Below are positions 61,228-64,000 of a stretch of 64,000 nt of DNA, in pieces. The stretch is from Kitasatospora sp. MAA4 (GTDB taxonomy: Bacteria > Actinomycetota > Actinomycetes > Streptomycetales > Streptomycetaceae). Each line of letters starts with the position of its first letter. The first letter of the stretch is position 1. The DNA lies in contig NZ_JARZAI010000001.1 of the NCBI RefSeq assembly GCF_029893355.1, positions 372,001 through 436,000 of the forward strand. Direction: 5' to 3'. Below the pieces are notes generated by a model, which did not search any database, had not been told where the DNA came from, and was given only the letters and a program-made list of their open reading frames with translations. A program made the position numbers and the translations under genes.

Positions 61228-61847
61228 TCTCGTACTGCCTTCCACGCACAGGGGATGTGCTCAAACACGTCGCGCCCATCGTCCTTGGCTGCGGCCAGCG
61301 CTGCGGCGAGGTCGGGCGTGTCCTTGAGGAACCTCGGATCCATGCTTCGGACAGCTGTCCGAACCGGGAGAAAGGAGAACGGTGCAGGCGGAATGCTCCG
61401 CCCAAAGCGGTCGGACTCCTGGGTGCCCTTTGTGAATTTGCCGAACATCACGCCCACGGGCCCGTACAGGTTCTTGAGCGCCCAGTGCGGCCAGGTCATC
61501 AGGCCGCAGTGATCGGCGTCCAGGGCCTGGTCGAGCATGACGATGTTGTCGCAGGCGGGCACACCACGCTGACGCCTTGCCAGGAGGCGGATCCATTCTG
61601 CAGCCTGCACCCCTGCGTGGAACAAGTCCGCCTCAACGGCGAGCTGGTGGGCACCGGGGGAGATCTCATAGATGGTCCAGACCGTCATGCCGCGAGTCCG
61701 GGCAGCTTCGAGGAACGGGCAGTTTTCGTAGAGCGCGTGGATATAGCTCGCCACGTCCACAGTGATCGGGTTCTCGGATCTGGCCTCGATGAGGCGGAGC
61801 GCCCCGGCGGTGATATGGGACGCTCCGTCAGATGGGCCGGTGGTCAC
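61191..61847 (-). CDS. DUF6875 family protein
   Basis: A 218-residue protein starting GTG 61847, overlapping the previous stop by 4 nt. Features: YENCPFLEAARTRGMTVWTI, VPACDNIVMLDQALDADHCG, ALKNLYGPVGVMFGKFTKGT, SIPPAPFSFLPVRTAVRSMD, KDDGRDVFEHIPCAWKAVRE. The conserved Cys/Asp/His residues look enzymatic, but the reaction is unknown. Family assigned from the GPVGVM and PPAPFSFLPVR core. Confidence 0.78.
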   Translation of the reverse strand: MTTGPSDGASHITAGALRLIEARSENPITVDVASYIHALYENCPFLEAARTRGMTVWTIYEISPGAHQLAVEADLFHAGVQAAEWIRLLARRQRGVPACDNIVMLDQALDADHCGLMTWPHWALKNLYGPVGVMFGKFTKGTQESDRFGRSIPPAPFSFLPVRTAVRSMDPRFLKDTPDLAAALAAAKDDGRDVFEHIPCAWKAVREWASSLPVPRKQ

Positions 61848-62266
61848 CGGGCGGTCTTCTTGGGCACCATGTCGTCGCCGTCGCCAGGGCCGGGCTTGGG
61901 GCTGCAGTCCCACTCGGCTACCACAACGCCGGTCTCCCGGTAGCGCGCGAGGGATTCGCTGTTCACGGTGCCGTGAGCGTTGGTGAACCAGATCAGCGGG
62001 AGGGGTCCGTATGCCTCCTCGTACGCGTTCACCCAGGCGATGGTGCCGTGACCGGCCGTCTCCGCGTGGATCAGCTCCTGGCCGGCGTGCTCCTGGCTGA
62101 ACTCGCTGTGGGCTTCGCGGTCCTCGGCCAGCCGGTGCCAGGCGGCGTCGATGGCGGTGGAGAACATCTCGGGTGCGGCCTGGCCGGCGTCGAACCGCCG
62201 TGCGGCGACGGTGAAGAACTTGCCCAGCTCGACCAGTTCCAGGCTGGCCATGGTGGTGGTGCTCAT
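61844..62266 (-). CDS. Hypothetical protein, first gene of a four-gene operon
   Basis: A 140-residue protein. ATG at 62266 with a strong GGAGGAG site. Helical N-terminus (ASLELVELGKFFTVAARRFD, AIDAAWHRLAEDREAHSEFS), then IAWVNAYEEAYGPLPLIWFT and an acidic/Lys tail. It recurs next to DUF6875 genes in streptomycetes as far as I recall; function unknown. The direct repeat at 62394-62410 lies upstream. Confidence 0.75.
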   Translation of the reverse strand: MSTTTMASLELVELGKFFTVAARRFDAGQAAPEMFSTAIDAAWHRLAEDREAHSEFSQEHAGQELIHAETAGHGTIAWVNAYEEAYGPLPLIWFTNAHGTVNSESLARYRETGVVVAEWDCSPKPGPGDGDDMVPKKTAR

Positions 62267-62393
62267 GTGCTCCTCCAACGGGAGTGGCGCCGACCGGTCC
62301 TGGGAGTTGCCCGTCGGATGGGCTCTCGAAGCCTGAGATCGGCGTTTGGTGACGCCAACGACGCTAGAGGGCACGGTGCGTGACTCTCCATAC

Positions 62394-62410
62394 GGTTGCA
62401 CGTGGTTGCA
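62394..62410. promoter_or_regulatory. Direct repeat GGTTGCA-CGT-GGTTGCA
   Basis: Two GGTTGCA copies 3 bp apart, 128 bp upstream of the four-gene operon start and just past the XRE stop. The half-site matches GTTGC/GCAAC upstream of the other XRE gene (56048-56080), so it may be bound by a DUF5753-type regulator. Spacing and orientation differ between the two places. Confidence 0.4.
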
Positions 62411-62414
62411 GGGT

Positions 62415-63263
62415 CTACCGGAACGCGGAGAGCGCCGAGGCGATCAGAGTGCGCGCCTGTGGACCGTGTACAGCGAGCTTTGACAGCTCAGCAAACGCCT
62501 TCAGGTACGTTCTGATCTCTCCTGGAGCAGTCACATTGATCTCGGCCGTCAGAGTCTCGACTGCGACCAGGCTCTCATCGAAGGCGTAGAACGCCTCCAA
62601 CGGCCAGACGGTACGGCGGCAGCGGAGCGGGATGATCCCAACGGATACGTTCGGCTGCCTCATCACCGTCAGCAGGTGTTCGAGCTGGCCGGCCATGCCG
62701 TCGTCGTCGCACACAGCGTGGTAGAGAACCGCTTCCTCAAGGACGAGGCCAAACTGGTGAGCGCGGTCCGCCAGTACGCGGGACCGGTCGAGCCGCGCGG
62801 CCACAGCCTGTTCTACGTCGTCCGGCGTTCCCTGGAAATCGGTGATGGAACGGAGCAGTCCGGAGGCGTAGGGGCCTGTCTGGGTCATGCCTGGCATCAG
62901 GTTGGACGCGTATACCCTGAAGCGCTTGGTCCTCTGATAGAGGGGCACCGTCTTCTCATGGACGCGCCGCATGCCGTCTCGGTGGATCTCGCGCCACTGC
63001 GTGTACATCGACTCAGCGGTGCGAGAGGCCGCGATGAGGTCAGCGGCCTGGTCAGCGGCGCCGCACGCTGTGCACCATGCTCGGATGTCAGCATCTGACG
63101 GGACGGTCATGCCCCGGGCGATCCGAGAGGACTTCGACTTGTGCCAACCGCACCGCTCGGCCAGTTCCAGCCCGGAAAGCCCCGCATCCTGCATCAGTGC
63201 AGAGAGCCGCGCGGCGAGTGCCACCCGCGCGGCCTGGGCGCTGGAGAGCGGCGACGAAGACAT
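62415..63263 (-). CDS. XRE-family regulator with DUF5753
   Basis: A 282-residue regulator. HTH: LAARLSALMQDAGLSGLELA, ERCGWHKSKSSRIARGMTVP. DUF5753-type effector part: WREIHRDGMRRVHEKTVPLY, FRVYASNLMPGMTQTGPYAS, VSVGIIPLRCRRTVWPLEAF. ATG at 63263. Upstream on the same strand are DUF6879 and another small gene, and downstream a four-gene operon. This is the second WhiJ-like module in the window, with DUF6879 instead of DUF397. Confidence 0.92.
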   Translation of the reverse strand: MSSSPLSSAQAARVALAARLSALMQDAGLSGLELAERCGWHKSKSSRIARGMTVPSDADIRAWCTACGAADQAADLIAASRTAESMYTQWREIHRDGMRRVHEKTVPLYQRTKRFRVYASNLMPGMTQTGPYASGLLRSITDFQGTPDDVEQAVAARLDRSRVLADRAHQFGLVLEEAVLYHAVCDDDGMAGQLEHLLTVMRQPNVSVGIIPLRCRRTVWPLEAFYAFDESLVAVETLTAEINVTAPGEIRTYLKAFAELSKLAVHGPQARTLIASALSAFR

Positions 63264-63287
63264 GAGCCGGCCTAGGGTGCTGTGCGA

Positions 63288-63812
63288 TCAGACGGCGTAC
63301 TTCTCGTGCGGGACAGCACGGCCCCAGACGGCTTCGAACGCCTCGGCGCAGAAGCGGGCCACCGCTGGCTCCTCGTTCTGGTCGGTGTGGACCCACCGGC
63401 CGTCGCCGTCAAAGATGTTGAACTGCACGATTCGGCCGTCGAAGATCCAGAAGTCGTTGCCGGGCAGGGCGAGGTCGGAGGCGAGTCGGCGGGGGAGCCA
63501 ACGAACCTCCTCGCCACCGGCGATGTTGGTGAACGTGAACGAGTGCTCGTATCGGATGTAGTCGCTCGCGGGTTCGGAGACGATTCGAGCCCGGCGGACG
63601 GCGACTCCGCTGCTGGTGACCTCCTGCACGAGGTCGAGCCAGGGGCGCCACCAGGAGTTGCGGTCCTCGGGGTCGAGCCGGTGGCCGTCCTTCCAGGCTT
63701 GGAAGCGTTCCGTCTCGTTATCGACCGCGTAGACATCGCGCATCTCCAGGTGGAGAGCGGACTTCCTGGCTGACCCGAGAAGGTCGGCAAAGCTAGTCAA
63801 GCTCTGCGACAT
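63288..63812 (-). CDS. DUF6879 family protein
   Basis: A 174-residue protein: SALHLEMRDVYAVDNETERF, NSWWRPWLDLVQEV, GVAVRRARIVSEPASDYIRY, EEVRWLPRRLASDLALPGND, FWIFDGRIVQFNIFDGDGRW. DUF6879 accompanies XRE regulators in streptomycetes (some annotated as DUF397-like partners) and is presumed regulatory. ATG at 63812 lies inside the preceding gene, overlapping its end by 19 bp. XRE gene follows after 24 bp. Confidence 0.9.
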   Translation of the reverse strand: MSQSLTSFADLLGSARKSALHLEMRDVYAVDNETERFQAWKDGHRLDPEDRNSWWRPWLDLVQEVTSSGVAVRRARIVSEPASDYIRYEHSFTFTNIAGGEEVRWLPRRLASDLALPGNDFWIFDGRIVQFNIFDGDGRWVHTDQNEEPAVARFCAEAFEAVWGRAVPHEKYAV

Positions 63813-64000
63813 CCAGGGCCTCCTTCAGCACCTTCGCCATGCGGGCGGGGACCCGCACCACCGTCTCATGATCGGGGATCGCGCCGTCGGAGAGAACCGC
63901 GGTCTCGGTGGCCTCGTCGATCTTCCATCCTTGGATGATGAGGTCCGAGGTCTCCTCGTCCACCCAGATGGTGGGTGAGCCGTGGTCGCCCGACTTCTCG
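63794..64000 (-). CDS. Hypothetical protein, C-terminal part (runs off right edge)
   Basis: A 68-residue C-terminus: GDHGSPTIWVDEETSDLIIQ, GWKIDEATETAVLSDGAIPD, VRVPARMAKVLKEALDVAEL, then TAG at 63794. Overlaps the DUF6879 start, so it is translationally coupled. It resembles the small proteins encoded before DUF6879 in similar operons. The start lies beyond the window. Confidence 0.8.

Overview
The window is high-GC DNA of a filamentous actinomycete, most likely Streptomyces or a close relative in the Streptomycetaceae. The signs are pervasive G/C-ending codons, many GTG/TTG starts, the infC-rpmI-rplT and pheS-pheT blocks with actinobacterial neighbours, a spore-associated protein A-like secreted protein, WhiJ-like regulator pairs (XRE/DUF5753 plus DUF397), DUF6879/DUF6875/DUF6193 proteins, and a Streptomyces-type GC palindrome. 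No rRNA, CRISPR array or complete tRNA was recognised.

Region 1 (1-10.8 kb) is a decaying defence and mobile island. On the minus strand the left edge holds two coupled genes resembling a pPIWI-RE-type cassette (zinc-finger PD-(D/E)XK nuclease plus a partial partner). Next come a truncated, frameshifted helicase-nuclease, an ArsR regulator tail, an intact helical protein resembling a pPIWI-associating nuclease, a TetR tail, and a Shedu (DUF4263) gene with an AbiJ-like N-terminus. The Shedu gene is broken by a 1-nt shift and by an exact 29-bp tandem duplication. An ISAs1-family remnant follows, then an intact fusion of zinc ribbon, Vsr/DUF559-like nuclease and six helicase-associated (HA) repeats.

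Region 2 (10.9-31.4 kb) is mostly conserved chromosome: a FEN-type 5'-3' exonuclease, PhzF and CDF zinc transporter genes, an SDR, a DUF2510 membrane protein, an alanine-racemase-like PLP enzyme and SseB and DUF1844 proteins. Then come the translation block infC (non-canonical AUC start, preceded by a terminator)-rpmI-rplT, a TrmH methyltransferase, a PAS histidine kinase, pheST, a PAP2 membrane protein, 3-hydroxybutyryl-CoA dehydrogenase, a second SDR and a polysaccharide deacetylase lipoprotein.

Region 3 (31.5-50.7 kb) is metabolic and cell-surface: GH13 glucosidase, PLP decarboxylase, GNAT-AAA+ fusion, class F sortase with a Lys/Asp-rich surface protein, secreted S15 peptidase, P450-ferredoxin pair, a four-gene oligopeptide ABC operon, cystathionine beta-synthase, aldo/keto reductase and epimerase, and a divergent LysR regulator.

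Region 4 (50.7-64 kb) is accessory. It has IS5-family remnants (one fused in frame to a GNAT gene; one a 764-bp element with perfect 20-bp ends that beheads an alpha/beta hydrolase), a SapA-like secreted protein and small peptides. Two WhiJ-like regulatory modules follow. Both have candidate GTTGCA-type sites nearby, and a four-gene overlapping operon lies between them (hypothetical-DUF6875-kinase-like-GNAT).
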